From the NCBI GenBank assembly GCA_029256185.1, contig JAQSYI010000041.1, positions 1 to 64,000 of the forward strand: a stretch of 64,000 nt of DNA, in the 5' to 3' direction. The stretch is from Paenibacillaceae bacterium (GTDB lineage: Bacteria > Bacillota > Bacilli > Paenibacillales > NBRC-103111). Below, in pieces: positions 16,361-29,134 of this stretch; positions within the stretch are counted from its first letter, which is position 1; each line of letters begins with the position of its first letter. A program made the position numbers and the translations under genes. The notes under the pieces are model-generated. The model saw only the letters and a program-made list of their open reading frames with translations. It was not told the origin of the DNA and made no database searches.

Positions 16361-16389
16361 CGGATGTCGTATAACTATTATTGCACGAC
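16361..16389 (-). repeat. Right 29-bp inverted repeat (candidate recombination site)
   Basis: An exact reverse complement of 15217-15245, located 21 bases upstream of the recombinase start and 134 bases before the HD-GYP gene. No clear promoter of its own is seen between this repeat and the HD-GYP gene. Confidence 0.85.
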
Positions 16390-16523
16390 ATAAGCCAGAT
16401 TGTTAGCCATCTTAATCGTCTGATTCATGTCAATAGCCAGCCACCGATTGGGAGTATTATTCAAATCATACAAGACCAGGTTTCAATGGTGTGGTACATG
16501 CATAAAAGCTGCAGGGGGCGGAT

Positions 16524-17156
16524 ATGGACAGGAGTCTTTTGGAGTTTGGGACGATTGTAAGAAGCCATCAGATGGGGATGGACATTTTAAGATGGATGGG
16601 GCTTTTGAAGAACAAGCATGCGCCTACCTATCGGCATTGTGTGCGTGTGGCACTGATCGGCAGCCAGTTGGGTGAAGCGTTCCGGATGTCCGCGCCGGAT
16701 GTGCAACGAATCGCCTTGGGATGTCTGCTGCATGACCTGGGCAAGATCATGATCCCCAACCGGATTCTGGATGCGCCCGGCAGGCTTACTGTCAAGGAGT
16801 GGGAACTCATGAAGCTCCATCCTTCCATCGGAGCGGAACTGATTGTTTCCATGCAGGCGGTCTCCCCGGAGATTATAGGTGCAGTACGCAGCCATCATGA
16901 GCGTTGGGATGGGAAGGGATATCCCGAAGGCCTGAAGGGAGAGGAAATCCCTATGATTGCAAGAATCTGCTGCGTGGCTGATGCTTTTGACAGCATGGTC
17001 ACAGACCGGCCGTACCAGAACAGAAAATCCCCGGGAGCAGCCATGGAAGAGCTCCATATCCACGCCAGCACGCAATTCGACGCTGCGGTAGTGATGCGGT
17101 TTGGCGGCATGTTCGAGCAGATCCGGGAAATGTACCAGCCTGCCGGCGCGAGATAG
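16524..17156 (+). CDS. HD-GYP domain protein (candidate c-di-GMP phosphodiesterase)
   Basis: 210 residues, mostly one HD-GYP domain. His38, the HD pair His70-Asp71 (LLHDLGK), the HHERWDGKGYP signature at 124-134 and the later AD-x-FD-x-M with DRPYQ are all present, so the metal site and GYP loop are complete. Known members hydrolyse cyclic di-GMP. It is the first gene of a four-gene unit with CheW, CheA and an MCP, so it probably is the output or a co-regulator of that sensory array. GTG/ATG choice: ATG 16524 follows AGGGGGCGG. No receiver domain is attached. Confidence 0.88.
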   Translation: MDRSLLEFGTIVRSHQMGMDILRWMGLLKNKHAPTYRHCVRVALIGSQLGEAFRMSAPDVQRIALGCLLHDLGKIMIPNRILDAPGRLTVKEWELMKLHPSIGAELIVSMQAVSPEIIGAVRSHHERWDGKGYPEGLKGEEIPMIARICCVADAFDSMVTDRPYQNRKSPGAAMEELHIHASTQFDAAVVMRFGGMFEQIREMYQPAGAR

Positions 17157-17218
17157 CGGGCGGGAATAAAGCGAGCAACGCGGTTTTGTCAGATATCCCA
17201 TGAGAGGAAGAAGCGCCG

Positions 17219-17647
17219 GTGCAGGAAACTAGCAGGATTCAATACGTGGAGTTCAATGCGGGCAATGAGAGTTACGCCATACTAATCTCCGACATTCACG
17301 AAATAATCCGTATGCAGGATATTACAGAGATCCCCAACGGACAGCGTTATGTGAAGGGAATCATCAACCTCCGCGGGAAAATCGTACCCGTTATCAGCCT
17401 CCGCAGCCTGTTCTTAATGGAGCCCGATGCCATCAGCAAATCTACCCGGATTGTGGTGGTCAAGCATGCCGAGGAATCCGTCGGCATCATTGTGGACAAG
17501 GTCAACAAGGTGGTTACGTTCTCGGATATTCAGGACCCCCCCGAGCGGGCGGGAGGCGTCAGCGGCACATACTTCTCGGGAATTGGGATTACTCCAACCA
17601 GCCTGGTAGGCATTCTTAAGCTGGATGAGGTGCTTCTCCGCAAATAG
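17219..17647 (+). CDS. CheW-like coupling protein
   Basis: 142 residues, single CheW domain that links receptors to the CheA kinase. YVEFNAGNESYAI, the INLRGKIVPV motif and the late VDKVNKVV segment are typical. The start is GTG 17219 with GAGAGGAAG before it. The gene sits between HD-GYP and cheA with short gaps. This set lacks CheB, CheR, CheY and flagellar neighbours, so it appears to be an alternative chemosensory system rather than the main chemotaxis operon. Confidence 0.92.
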   Translation: MQETSRIQYVEFNAGNESYAILISDIHEIIRMQDITEIPNGQRYVKGIINLRGKIVPVISLRSLFLMEPDAISKSTRIVVVKHAEESVGIIVDKVNKVVTFSDIQDPPERAGGVSGTYFSGIGITPTSLVGILKLDEVLLRK

Positions 17648-17668
17648 CAGACAGGAGTGGTGGGCGAG

Positions 17669-19645
17669 ATGGAGGAGTATCGGGAAATCTATTTGACAGA
17701 AAGTGAAGAAATGCTTCACTCCATGGAGCAGGAACTGCTGTCTCTGGAGCAAGGAGGCTCTGTGGTGGCGATTCAACGCTTGTTTCGGGCTGCCCATACG
17801 CTGAAAGGTTCTTCTGCCACGATGGGTTATGTCCAAACGAACCGGCTTACCCATAATATGGAGCATGTTCTGGAGAAGGTCAGGACGGGAGCATGGGAAG
17901 TATCGGCCAAGCTTGCCAACCTGCTGTTCCGTTGTGTCGACAGGATCCGTCTGCTGCAGCAAGAGGTTGCAGAAGGAAACCGGGAGAACTCTCCCATCGA
18001 AGATTTGCTTGCCGCTTTGAGAGGATTCGAAACAAGTGCGTCCGAAGCGGCTGCAGGCCCTGTTGCGGTCAGCTTCCCGGCCGAATCGGCAAGAGTGATC
18101 CGTCTGAGGCAGGAAGCGGGGGAGGCCTTGCTGCGTGTTGGTGTTACGCTGTCGGACCAATGCGAGATGAGAGAAGCACGCCTCAAAATCATGGAACGGC
18201 AGCTTTCGGAGTTGGGCACGTTCTTTTACCCCGATAAGGAACTGTCCGCTGCAGGGGCGGAAGGGGCTTCCGCCGACCGCCAGGCCGTCTGGCATATTAC
18301 TGCCTCTTCAGAAAGAGGAGTGCTGGCGGCAGAGATCGGAACCTGGATAGACGTGGCGGAGGTTGTCGTTCATGAATGCATTCTGGCTGAGGAACCCTCC
18401 GCCTCCCAGCTTCCCGTCTCTTCTGATGGAGAGGAGCGCAACCGGAAGGGAAAAGGGGCCAACTCCACCATCAGGGTCAATGTGGAGCGTCTGGAAAAGA
18501 TGATGAATCTTGTCGGAGAGCTTGTAATCGAGCAGACGCGGCTGAGCCAGGTTACCAAGGAGCTTGGCAGGAGCCTGAAGACCGAGCCTTCCGTGTCGGA
18601 TTTGGAGCATATCGGCGACCGGGTCAACCGGGTTCTGGGGGAGCTGCAGGAAAATGTGATGAAGGTGCGCATGCTGCCCATCGATCAGTTGTTCAACCGC
18701 TTCCCGCGAATGATCCGCGATCTGTCCCAATCTCTGGGCAAGGAGGTAGAGCTTATTCTGGAGGGCCGGGAAACAGAGCTGGACCGGACTCTGATCGAAG
18801 AATTGGGCGATCCCTTGATTCATCTGATCCGCAATGCTCTGGATCATGGAATCGAACAGCCGGGAGAGAGGGAACGGGCCGGGAAGCCAGTTGCCGGCCG
18901 GCTCAGAATAGGGGCTTCCCATGAGGATAATCAAGTGATGATTATCGTGGAGGACGACGGGGCGGGAATTAACTCCGCCAGGTTGCTGCAGAAGGCGGTT
19001 GACCGCCGGATCATCACCCCGGAGGCCGCCGCCTCCACTTCCGACCGGGACGCGGTCAATCTCATCTTCCACCCTGGGTTGTCCACAGCATCGGCTGTCA
19101 GCGACATTTCCGGGCGGGGCGTAGGGATGGATATTGTCAAAGCGTGCATCGAGAAGGTCAACGGCATGATAGAAGTAGACACAGAGGCCGGCAAGGGCAC
19201 GCGCTTCCGGATCCGGCTTCCGCTTACCTTAGCCATCGGAACGGGGCTGCTGGTGGAAACCGCCGGACTGACATATATTGTGCCTATGAATAACGTAGCC
19301 GAGATCGTCCGGATGGAACCCCAGTCCATCACAATCGTCAACGGCATGCAGATGGTAAGCATCAGGGAGACTATCTTTCCGGTTGTCTGGCTTCATGATT
19401 TGTTTGGCCACCCTGCACCAACGCACTATAACCGCCATATTCCTATCGTAGTCATCGGGAGAGGAGACAAGAAGATCGCATTGGCTGTCGAGCAGCTTAT
19501 TGGCAATCAGGAAATCGTAATCAAGTCGTTGGGATCTTTTGTCGGGCAGGTGGAGGGAATAGCGGGGGCTACGATTCTTGGCACCGGCAAAGTCGCGTTA
19601 ATTCTGGAGATTGGCGGTTTGTTCAGGAGATTCAGCCGTTCCTAG
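17669..19645 (+). CDS. CheA-like histidine kinase
   Basis: 658 residues. Domain order: HPt with phospho-acceptor His43 ([13 protein letters not shown]), a linker of low conservation, a dimerisation helix pair ([19 protein letters not shown]), an HATPase with the N box [11 protein letters not shown] and G boxes EDDGAGI and GRGVGMD, and a C-terminal CheW-like domain. It autophosphorylates and passes phosphate to a response regulator, but no receiver protein is encoded in this operon. The start ATG 17669 has ACAGGAG 11 bases upstream; GTG codons at 17657 and 17660 are too close to it. The P2 (CheY-binding) region is not recognisable. Confidence 0.93.
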   Translation: MEEYREIYLTESEEMLHSMEQELLSLEQGGSVVAIQRLFRAAHTLKGSSATMGYVQTNRLTHNMEHVLEKVRTGAWEVSAKLANLLFRCVDRIRLLQQEVAEGNRENSPIEDLLAALRGFETSASEAAAGPVAVSFPAESARVIRLRQEAGEALLRVGVTLSDQCEMREARLKIMERQLSELGTFFYPDKELSAAGAEGASADRQAVWHITASSERGVLAAEIGTWIDVAEVVVHECILAEEPSASQLPVSSDGEERNRKGKGANSTIRVNVERLEKMMNLVGELVIEQTRLSQVTKELGRSLKTEPSVSDLEHIGDRVNRVLGELQENVMKVRMLPIDQLFNRFPRMIRDLSQSLGKEVELILEGRETELDRTLIEELGDPLIHLIRNALDHGIEQPGERERAGKPVAGRLRIGASHEDNQVMIIVEDDGAGINSARLLQKAVDRRIITPEAAASTSDRDAVNLIFHPGLSTASAVSDISGRGVGMDIVKACIEKVNGMIEVDTEAGKGTRFRIRLPLTLAIGTGLLVETAGLTYIVPMNNVAEIVRMEPQSITIVNGMQMVSIRETIFPVVWLHDLFGHPAPTHYNRHIPIVVIGRGDKKIALAVEQLIGNQEIVIKSLGSFVGQVEGIAGATILGTGKVALILEIGGLFRRFSRS

Positions 19646-19677
19646 AGCTACATACATATACAGGGAGTGATTGTGTT

Positions 19678-21264
19678 ATGAGATGGTTCTATAATTTGAA
19701 GACCGGTGTCAAGTTAATTTCTTCCTTCTTGGTTCTGGCGGCAATCATTAGCTTTGTCGGCTTCTTCGGGTTAAACAATCTGGGCAAGCTTAACAGCAGC
19801 TTAGACGATATGTATTCCAATCAACTGGTTGCCGTCCAATCCTTGCTGGAGGCGCAGTCGGAATTCAATGAAGGCCGGGTAGAGATCAGGCGGATGTATA
19901 TGGCTGATTTGCAGGAGAGAAGAGCGGCGGGGGACTCCTACAAGGAAATCATCAGCAACCTGGAGCAGAGCATCCAGAGATTCAAGAACACTGATTTGTC
20001 CAAGGAATCGAAAGAAGCTCTCACCCCGTTTGAAAGCCAATGGCAATTATATAAGCAGCAATATGAGAAAACGCTGCAGGCTGGAATGGACGATAAGCTC
20101 GTGGAGATGGAAGCGCTGATCGACGGAGATCTTGCCCAAGCCAGACAGGATATTGTGAAATCCATTGACAAGCTGCTTGAGATCAATATCAGCGAAGCGG
20201 AGGCTGCGCGGACTGATGGTGCGGATTTATACAGCTCCTCGCGCACGATCACCTATATTATTATCTTGGCCGCCGTTGTGATCAGCATCTTCTTCGGCTT
20301 CTTCATCTCGCAGATTATCTCCAAGCCGCTCCAAAAGGTAGTCACTGTGGTCACGCGAGTGGCCGAAGGCGACCTGCGGGAGACGGCAGATATTGACACG
20401 CTTGACGAGGTCGGGCTGCTGGCCAAGGCGATTAACGCCATGGTTCAGAACCTGAGGCGGATTGTGGGCGATATTTTATCTAGTTCCCAAAATTTGTCAT
20501 CGGCTGCGCAGCAGATCTCGGCAAGCAGTGAAGAGATGGCGGGGAACAATGCCAATCAGGCGGTTGCCGCCCAGACGATCAGCGAGCTGTTCCGTGAACT
20601 CTCCATGGCGATTCATGCCGTAGCCCAGAATACAGAGCAGGCTTCCGAGCTGTCCGAGCGCACGAGGAAAGTGGCGGAGGACGGAGGAGAAGTGATCCGC
20701 TCCTCGATGGAGAGCATGAATGAGGTAAGCGGCCAAATGGCGCAATTGGAGAACGATTCACAGCTCATCGGCAACATTATTGAAGTTATCGAGGACATTG
20801 CGGACCAGACCAACCTGCTGGCTCTGAATGCGGCGATTGAGGCGGCGCGGGCGGGTGAGCAAGGAAGGGGCTTTGCTGTGGTGGCCGATGAGGTGCGCAA
20901 GCTGGCGGAACGCAGCAGTGAGGCGACCAAGCAGATAACGGGGATTATCAAAGGCATGCAGGAGAATACCCGCCGCAGCGTAGTGACCGTGCAGGAAAGC
21001 TCCGGTTTTTCCCAGAAGTCCGGAGGTTCCTTCAAGCATATCTCCTCGATGGTCAATGAATCAGGTATTAAGGTGTCGGAAATTGCCGCCGCCAGCGAGG
21101 AACAGGCTGCCCAGGCTTCCAATGTGCTGAATGCGGTGGAGAGCATCTCGGCTGCCACCGAGGAATCGGCTGCAGCGAGCCAGGAGATGGCGGCCACCTC
21201 CCAGTCTCTGGCCAAAATGGCAGAGGATCTTCAGAATGCCGTCATCATCTTTAAGTTGAACTGA
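19678..21264 (+). CDS. Methyl-accepting chemotaxis protein
   Basis: 528 residues. TM1 about 13-31, an extracellular four-helix-bundle ligand domain (about 35-185, 4HB_MCP type), TM2 about 190-212, a HAMP domain and a long cytoplasmic signalling domain. The hairpin tip region [38 protein letters not shown] is intact. Glu/Gln-rich methylation helices are present although no CheR or CheB lies nearby. It is the receptor for the CheW/CheA/HD-GYP set and is last in the unit, followed by a strong terminator. The ligand is unknown. Confidence 0.93.
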   Translation: MRWFYNLKTGVKLISSFLVLAAIISFVGFFGLNNLGKLNSSLDDMYSNQLVAVQSLLEAQSEFNEGRVEIRRMYMADLQERRAAGDSYKEIISNLEQSIQRFKNTDLSKESKEALTPFESQWQLYKQQYEKTLQAGMDDKLVEMEALIDGDLAQARQDIVKSIDKLLEINISEAEAARTDGADLYSSSRTITYIIILAAVVISIFFGFFISQIISKPLQKVVTVVTRVAEGDLRETADIDTLDEVGLLAKAINAMVQNLRRIVGDILSSSQNLSSAAQQISASSEEMAGNNANQAVAAQTISELFRELSMAIHAVAQNTEQASELSERTRKVAEDGGEVIRSSMESMNEVSGQMAQLENDSQLIGNIIEVIEDIADQTNLLALNAAIEAARAGEQGRGFAVVADEVRKLAERSSEATKQITGIIKGMQENTRRSVVTVQESSGFSQKSGGSFKHISSMVNESGIKVSEIAAASEEQAAQASNVLNAVESISAATEESAAASQEMAATSQSLAKMAEDLQNAVIIFKLN

Positions 21265-21299
21265 CGGCCAGGACCCCTATGGACGGTCTTCCTGCCCCA

Positions 21300-21341
21300 A
21301 GCAAAACCCCTCTATCCGTTGCGGAATAGAGGGGTTTTGCT
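21300..21341. terminator. Terminator of the chemosensory unit
   Basis: Long stem with AGCAAAACCCCTCTAT against ATAGAGGGGTTTTGCT and loop around CGTTGCG. It contains A and T runs on both sides, so it may work in both directions. Confidence 0.88.
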
Positions 21342-21439
21342 GCGGTTGAATAGGACCTGACGGAATGCCTGTTCGCAAGTACAACAAAGTGATATACTAG
21401 CGTTGTACCATACAAGATTATGCGGGAGAAGAAGCCGTC

Positions 21440-23428
21440 ATGGAGAATGGACATATACGCAACAAACTGGCCCTTTTGCCGGATAATCCCGGCTGTTATC
21501 TGATGAAGAATGCGGAAGGCACCATCATCTACGTGGGCAAGGCCAAGGTGCTGAAGAACCGGGTCCGCTCCTATTTCACCGGGAGCCACAACATCAAGAC
21601 CCAGAAGCTGGTCGGTGAGATCGCCGACTTTGAATACATCGTCACCAAGAGCAATATGGAAGCGCTGATTCTCGAGTGCAATCTGATCAAACAGCATCAT
21701 CCCCGCTACAATGTGCTGCTGAAGGACGACAAGACTTTCCCTTACATCAAGATTACCCATGAAGCCCACCCGCGGTTGGAGGTCACACGCAAGGTATACA
21801 AGGACAAGGGCAAATATTTTGGCCCTTATCCCAACGCGTATGCCGCGCAGGAAACCAAGAAGCTGCTGGACCGGCTGTATCCCCTGCGCAAGTGCCGCAC
21901 GCTCCCGGATAAGGTGTGCCTGTACTATCATTTGGGCCAATGCGTGGCGCCCTGCGAACTGGAGGTGCCCAAGGAGGAGTACGAGCGCATGACGGGGGAG
22001 ATTGCCCGGTTCTTAAACGGCGGTCATGAATCCATCCGTCAGGAGCTGGAGAAGCGCATGCAGGAGGCGGCTGAGGAGCTGAACTTCGAGCGGGCCAAGG
22101 AATTGCGGGACCATATCCTGAATATTGATGCGGTTATGACGAAGCAGACGATTACCACCATGGATCTTACGGACCGGGATATCTTCGGCTACCATACGGA
22201 CAAAGGGTGGATGTGCGTCCAGATCCTCTATATGCGCCAGGGGAAAATGATCGAGCGGCGGGCTACCGCATTCCCTTACTATGGAGAGGCATATGAAGAC
22301 TTCCTCTCCTTCGTAACCCAGTATTACAGTGACAATCCGGCGCTGCCCCGGGAGATGTTCCTTCCTGCCGGGAATGGCGTGGAGGAACAGCCGGCGGAGA
22401 AAGGCCGGGAAGGGCGGCAGGCGGGAGCGGACATGGCACAAGCCGGGCAGGCCGCGGAGGAAACGGAAGCCGAGCTTGCGTCAGAAGAGCAGATGGACGT
22501 GAAGCATTCTCTGGAGAGCTGGCTGAAGGTAAAGGTCTACGTTCCCCGCCGCGGACCCAAGCGCAAGATGGTGGATATGGCCTGCGACAATGCCCGCGTG
22601 TCTCTGGAGGAGAAGTTCAAGCTGATTGAACGGGAAGAAGAACGGACGGTCCGGGCGGTGGAGAATCTGGGTGATTGGCTGGGCACAGGCATCATCCGGC
22701 GGATCGAGGCTTTTGACAACTCCAATATCCAGGGGTCTGACCCGGTCTCCGCCATGGTGGTGTTTAGCGACGGCAAGCCTGACCGCAAGGAGTACCGCAA
22801 GTTCAAAGTGAAGACCGTTCAGGGGCCTGATGACTACGAGACCATGAGGGAAGTCATCCGCAGACGTTATGAGCGGGTGCTGAAGGAGGGGCTTGCTCCA
22901 CCGGATCTGGTGGTCGTCGACGGAGGACGGGGCCAGATATCCGCGGCAGTCGACGTGCTGGAGAATGAACTGGGGCTCGGCATTCCGGTCTGCGGACTGG
23001 TGAAGGATACGAAGCACAAGACGGCCCAGCTTATGGCGGGAGATCCCCCGGAGATCGTACCCCTGCCCCGGGACAGCCAGGAGTTCTACCTCCTGCAGCG
23101 AATTCAAGACGAGGTGCACCGCTTTGCCATCACCTTCCACCGGGAGGTGCGCGGCAAGTCCATGGTGGTCTCCCAACTGGACGCCATCCCCGGCATCGGC
23201 GAGAAACGGCGCAAGGCCATGCTCAAGCATTTTGGCTCATTGAAAAAAATTAAAGAGGCTCAAGTCGAAGACTTCAAGCCTCTTGGAATCGGTCCTAAGC
23301 TGGCCGCGGTTATTCTAGCCCAATTAAACGGGGCTCGGGAGGAAACGGTGGAGCAGGAGGAGCATCCCTCCTTCTCTGCTTCGGTCCTCCAAACCGGGGA
23401 TGCAGATAGCGGACCACATAGCCAATGA
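21440..23428 (+). CDS. uvrC: Excinuclease ABC subunit C
   Basis: 662 residues, somewhat longer than the usual 590-610. N-terminal GIY-YIG nuclease ([18 protein letters not shown]), a UVR motif that binds UvrB ([11 protein letters not shown]), the RNase H-like 5' nuclease ([17 protein letters not shown] ... VVDGGRGQ) and C-terminal helix-hairpin-helix motifs. It makes both cuts in nucleotide excision repair. An extra Glu/Ala/Gly-rich stretch of about 40 residues (around 313-352) accounts for part of the added length. The tail beyond the HhH overlaps the convergent CPBP gene by 119 bases. Confidence 0.95.
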   Translation: MENGHIRNKLALLPDNPGCYLMKNAEGTIIYVGKAKVLKNRVRSYFTGSHNIKTQKLVGEIADFEYIVTKSNMEALILECNLIKQHHPRYNVLLKDDKTFPYIKITHEAHPRLEVTRKVYKDKGKYFGPYPNAYAAQETKKLLDRLYPLRKCRTLPDKVCLYYHLGQCVAPCELEVPKEEYERMTGEIARFLNGGHESIRQELEKRMQEAAEELNFERAKELRDHILNIDAVMTKQTITTMDLTDRDIFGYHTDKGWMCVQILYMRQGKMIERRATAFPYYGEAYEDFLSFVTQYYSDNPALPREMFLPAGNGVEEQPAEKGREGRQAGADMAQAGQAAEETEAELASEEQMDVKHSLESWLKVKVYVPRRGPKRKMVDMACDNARVSLEEKFKLIEREEERTVRAVENLGDWLGTGIIRRIEAFDNSNIQGSDPVSAMVVFSDGKPDRKEYRKFKVKTVQGPDDYETMREVIRRRYERVLKEGLAPPDLVVVDGGRGQISAAVDVLENELGLGIPVCGLVKDTKHKTAQLMAGDPPEIVPLPRDSQEFYLLQRIQDEVHRFAITFHREVRGKSMVVSQLDAIPGIGEKRRKAMLKHFGSLKKIKEAQVEDFKPLGIGPKLAAVILAQLNGAREETVEQEEHPSFSASVLQTGDADSGPHSQ

Positions 23429-24968
23429 GAACGGGGAGCACCATATAGAAGATTCCCCACAGAATGTTGGCGGCAGACGGCTCTTCCATCATCAGATAGA
23501 GGGCCATCAACAAACTGTCCATAATCGCGTGGGCGAAGACAACGGTTATAAAGCCATACTTCAGGAAGGCATAACCGAAGATCAGGCCCAGCAGCGCAAC
23601 CTCGATCAGGCGGGTATAGCTGGGATAAATGGTATAACCGGTATGGCCCAATCCCCAGATCAGGCTGGTTATAAGCAAGGCCGGGAAGTTGTAACGGAGG
23701 ATTCGCTTGAACAGGGCAACGCCGAACAGCCGGTAGATCGCCTCTTCCATAATGGCGGCCACCCATGCCGCTGTGGGAAACAGAAACGCCCACTTCATAT
23801 TCATAGTCGATTGGGCAGGGTCATTGATGGAGAAGGAATCAAAAGCCATTCCGGCCACCAGGAAGGCAGCTTGTTGAACTCCCATAATGAAGAAGCAGAG
23901 CAGGTAGCCCCGGCCCATGCCGTAGAAGACTTCCTCGCCGAATTCCCGGTCCCGCCAGCGGGGCCAGAAGTTAGAGCCCAGCTTCCTCCACTGCTGCTCA
24001 CCGGAGAGCAAGGAGAACCAGACGGCAAGCGCCATCAGCAGGGCGATTCCCACGACGAAGATATTCATAATGATCAGAGTGAGGGACCGGGCATTCTGGT
24101 CTACGCCCTCCACGCTGAGCAAGGCGTCAGCCGCATTGAAATTGGATATCAGATAAAGGATGAAGAAGATCAGGGTAAGCGCAATTCCCCGGGACCACCT
24201 CACCTTCCTGCCGTTGACGGCGGCCAGAATCAGAGCAACAATGCCCATTGCGGCGGTCAGGAGCAGGAAGGTGGTGCTCATTTTACCGCTCAGACTTTCC
24301 TGGGATTTAATCCAGTCCATATAAGAATCGGGTATCTGAAAGTGAGTCAGGAAGGATGCCACAGTATCTCCGCTGATCCCGATTGTAACAGCCAATGGGG
24401 CATCTCCCAGCATTAGCGTCTTGGAGGTGTATGTAAATAAATTGGCGGCTTTCCCCGTTTGGTCCGCGGCATAGGTCCATTCTGCGGGATTGTAGCCTTC
24501 GTCGGCAAGCGCCTGGACGGCCAGGCTCTGCCCCCTGTCATTGTGGATGCGGGGTAATGGGGTTTCAGTATCCCAGGCCTTGATTACAGGCTGATCCATG
24601 CCTACACGGATGCGGGCCTCCTGATTGCCTGAGGGTCCGCCCACTATAACCAACCAGTAATCCAGGAGGGCTTTGTCGGCAAAATCCCGGTCATACAGCT
24701 CCTGCAGATTATTCTTTGCAGCGTAGCCGCTGGCGTATTTATCCGTCTGATAGACAATCTGTGTATCCGTGACTGTGATGCCCAGCCTGTCCTTGGCGAA
24801 CCGGGCCGCCGCTTCCGCCGCCGCTGCCTTGGTGACCCCGGGTGTGCCAAGCTCCCCCTCCAAGGAATTATCATGGCTGAGATTGGCGATAACATTGGAT
24901 GAGAAGTACAGGACAATCCCGATAACAGCCAGAATCAATAGCTTGTTGTTCATTTTGTGCGGAATCAC
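23310..24968 (-). CDS. CPBP (Abi) family intramembrane metalloprotease
   Basis: 552 residues. One N-terminal membrane helix, a large outside domain with a PepSY-like feel (about 30-215, not firmly recognised), then about eight membrane helices holding the CPBP protease core: EEAIYR (EExxxR), WGLGHTGY and FAHAIMD supply the metal-site Glu and His residues. Related to type II CAAX prenyl proteases; the substrate is unknown. GTG 24968 lies 8 bases past AGGAG. The last 40 codons (Pro/Arg-rich) overlap the end of uvrC on the other strand, and both tails look poorly conserved. Confidence 0.85.
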   Translation of the reverse strand: MIPHKMNNKLLILAVIGIVLYFSSNVIANLSHDNSLEGELGTPGVTKAAAAEAAARFAKDRLGITVTDTQIVYQTDKYASGYAAKNNLQELYDRDFADKALLDYWLVIVGGPSGNQEARIRVGMDQPVIKAWDTETPLPRIHNDRGQSLAVQALADEGYNPAEWTYAADQTGKAANLFTYTSKTLMLGDAPLAVTIGISGDTVASFLTHFQIPDSYMDWIKSQESLSGKMSTTFLLLTAAMGIVALILAAVNGRKVRWSRGIALTLIFFILYLISNFNAADALLSVEGVDQNARSLTLIIMNIFVVGIALLMALAVWFSLLSGEQQWRKLGSNFWPRWRDREFGEEVFYGMGRGYLLCFFIMGVQQAAFLVAGMAFDSFSINDPAQSTMNMKWAFLFPTAAWVAAIMEEAIYRLFGVALFKRILRYNFPALLITSLIWGLGHTGYTIYPSYTRLIEVALLGLIFGYAFLKYGFITVVFAHAIMDSLLMALYLMMEEPSAANILWGIFYMVLPVLIGYVVRYLHPRFGGPKQRRRDAPPAPPFPPEPRLIGLE

Positions 24969-25113
24969 TTAACCCTCTCCTTTTTTTCGAAAAACGTATA
25001 AGTGCCAGGGGCGCTCTTGCTTCTATATCTTCCATTACCAAAGTAACATATATGTGTCCTTGCTTTCCACTTTGGACCATCAGCATACACCTGAAGCGTA
25101 AGGAGCAGTAGTG

Positions 25114-25773
25114 ATGAAAAAGCTGCAATATGCCGTTATCGGCCTGGGGAGATTCGGCTCCAGTCTGGCCAAGGAATTGATTCAATTGGGCTATGAAGTG
25201 CTGGGAGTGGACAAGCGGGAGGCCAATGTGGAGGAGCTTGGCGACCAGCTGACCCATGTAGTGCTTGCCGACTGGAACGACGAGGAAGTGTTTCGCTCCT
25301 TGGGAATCCGCAACTTTGATTGTGTGGTGATTGCCATCAGTGAGGATATCCAGGCCAGCATTATGGCCGCCATTCTGTGCAAGGAGCAGGGAGTCAAGAA
25401 GGTGGTAGCCAAGGCCATGTCCGAAATTCACGGCAGAGTACTCCAAAAGGTGGGCGTGGACCGGGTTATCTTCCCGGAACGGGATATGGGAATCCGGGTG
25501 GCTCATCAACTGGCCTCTCCCAGCCTGTTGGATTATATTGAGCTCTCCAAAAACTACACCATTGTGGAATTGTCCGTCCCCGGGAAAATTTCCGGCAAGA
25601 CGCTCCGGGAATTGGATTGCCGAGGGAGATTCGGTTGCAGCATTGTGGCGATCAACAGGCATGAAGAAGTGATTGTCGCCCCGGTGGCGGAAGATGCTGT
25701 TCATGAAAACGACGTGATGGTCATCATTGGGAGCAACCAGCAGATAGAGCGGTTTGAGGATTCTATTTATTGA
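25114..25773 (+). CDS. KtrA/TrkA-type potassium-channel regulatory subunit
   Basis: 219 residues. An RCK_N domain with nucleotide site VIGLGRFGSSLA and the acidic DKREANVEE after beta 2, then an RCK_C domain. It binds ATP/ADP or c-di-AMP and gates a KtrB-type K+ translocator. No ktrB partner lies next to it. ATG 25114 is 8 bases past AGGAG; GTG 25111 is an alternative. It is divergent from the CPBP gene. Confidence 0.9.
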   Translation: MKKLQYAVIGLGRFGSSLAKELIQLGYEVLGVDKREANVEELGDQLTHVVLADWNDEEVFRSLGIRNFDCVVIAISEDIQASIMAAILCKEQGVKKVVAKAMSEIHGRVLQKVGVDRVIFPERDMGIRVAHQLASPSLLDYIELSKNYTIVELSVPGKISGKTLRELDCRGRFGCSIVAINRHEEVIVAPVAEDAVHENDVMVIIGSNQQIERFEDSIY

Positions 25774-25826
25774 TTGCATTGCGCATCGGCGGTTTCCGCG
25801 GCGAGCCATCCGTCTTGCTGGCATTT

Positions 25827-26390
25827 CTATTGAGGCAAAACCGCGGTGTATCTCCAGAGCAGCTCCTTTCCTTTGCTGATGCCCACCCGTTCTGTTTCCC
25901 GGCAAGCAACGGGCTCGCCCTCCAGAACCATGAACTCCTGCTGTGCCGGGTCTGTCAGATCCAGGCCATTGAAAGCCAGATCTATAGAGAAGGCCCGGGC
26001 GAGCTTGCCCGGGCCGTTCATCCACTGGGCCGCGGGAGCTTTGGGTCGGTTTTCATTAAACCAGTCGTGTCCGCTTACCGGAACCGCCGCCCGCAACAAA
26101 ACCGCTCCCGGAATTCCCGCCGTCTCCGTCACAACGTTCATGCAATAATGTATGCCATAGCTTAAATAAACATACAGGTGCCCGGCATCTGCGAACATGA
26201 TCCGGTTGCGCGGGGTTATCCCGCGGAAGGCGTGGCTGGCGGGATCTTCTTCCCCCGTGTAAGCTTCGGTCTCTGTGATAACCGCCCTTGCTTCCACAGC
26301 CCCATACCGGCGGACAAGGATACATCCCAGCAAGCGCTTCGCGACTTGGGTTGTCTCCTTCTCAAAGAAGCTTCTGTTTAATCGGTTCAT
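25827..26390 (-). CDS. 3-methyladenine DNA glycosylase (AAG/MPG family)
   Basis: 187 residues. It flips and excises alkylated purines. Family marks: LLGCILVRR, ITETEAYTGEEDPASHAF with the catalytic Glu, MFADAGHLYVYLSYGIHYCMN, and VLLRAAVP. The ATG at 26390 has better spacing from the G-rich ribosome site than ATG 26396. It borders the nitrogen-fixation island; the 400-base gap to nifB holds the nif control region. Confidence 0.92.
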   Translation of the reverse strand: MNRLNRSFFEKETTQVAKRLLGCILVRRYGAVEARAVITETEAYTGEEDPASHAFRGITPRNRIMFADAGHLYVYLSYGIHYCMNVVTETAGIPGAVLLRAAVPVSGHDWFNENRPKAPAAQWMNGPGKLARAFSIDLAFNGLDLTDPAQQEFMVLEGEPVACRETERVGISKGKELLWRYTAVLPQ

Positions 26391-26660
26391 TTTCATTCCC
26401 CCCTCTCTATTATGATGCCTGATGGACAGTTTTTTTGCCAGAGCCCATTTTAAGACTTGAAAAACTGTTCAATGTCAGTTAATATAACATAGACAATGAA
26501 AATGATTCTCGGTGCAACTTCTGAATAAAGATGATCTCCTCCTTCCGGAACGTTCGTTTTTTGAAGCGCATTCAAAAAACTCCCCTCATTTTCCCATACT
26601 TACACCCCTTTATTCCGTATAATGAGAAATAAGAAAAGAAAACGCTTTATGTTATGTTTA

Positions 26661-26677
26661 TGTGATGAAACCTTACA
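26661..26677 (+). promoter_or_regulatory. GlnR box, site I of the nifB1 promoter
   Basis: TGTGA-N7-TTACA, an exact fit to TGTNA-N7-TNACA. It lies about 100 bp before the predicted transcription start. An A-rich run (AAGAAAAGAAAAC) lies just upstream and is shared with the nifB2 promoter. Confidence 0.85.
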
Positions 26678-26725
26678 TATAATTTGTCTGAATTATTACA
26701 ACTCTTGTTTCTGTAGGAAAAATCG

Positions 26726-26754
26726 TTGACCATATGTGGGTCGGAGAGTATCAT
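26726..26754 (+). promoter_or_regulatory. Sigma-A promoter of the nifBHDKENX operon
   Basis: TTGACC-17-TATCAT. It lies between the two GlnR boxes and predicts a start near 26761 with a leader of about 57 bases. Confidence 0.8.
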
Positions 26755-26779
26755 GTGATTATCCAAGCAAGAGACACAA

Positions 26780-26796
26780 TGTTAGATAAACTAACA
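26780..26796 (+). promoter_or_regulatory. GlnR box, site II, downstream of the nifB1 start site
   Basis: TGTTA-N7-TAACA, exact. It lies about 20-35 bases into the leader, where a bound GlnR would block transcription when nitrogen is ample. An activator site upstream and a repressor site downstream are described for Paenibacillus nif. Confidence 0.85.
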
Positions 26797-26817
26797 TCAA
26801 AAAAGGGAGGTGGTTGG

Positions 26818-29122
<2,305 letters not shown>

Positions 29123-29134
29123 TAAACCAACCTT

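Larger units (their letters stand above)
15217..16389. mobile_element. Putative invertible cassette: recombinase gene between 29-bp inverted repeats
   Basis: A 1173-bp segment bounded by perfect inverted repeats at 15217-15245 and 16361-16389. It contains only a tyrosine recombinase gene (minus strand) and an AT-rich end with an outward consensus promoter. No target-site duplication or transposase is visible. Each repeat holds two near-inverted 9-bp arms around a 6-bp centre, the form of a tyrosine recombinase core site. Recombination between inverted sites would flip the segment. The right flank is the chemosensory operon and the left flank is the trxA terminator. Confidence 0.6.

Noticed and set aside
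26497-26511. Fur box between the glycosylase gene and nifB
   Set aside because: TGAAAATGATTCTCG matches about 12 of 15 Fur consensus positions, but it is far from any promoter found and one such match is expected by chance in AT-rich DNA.
26734-26817. Longer N-terminus for NifB copy 1
   Set aside because: This stretch holds the -10 region and GlnR site II, and would be untranslated.
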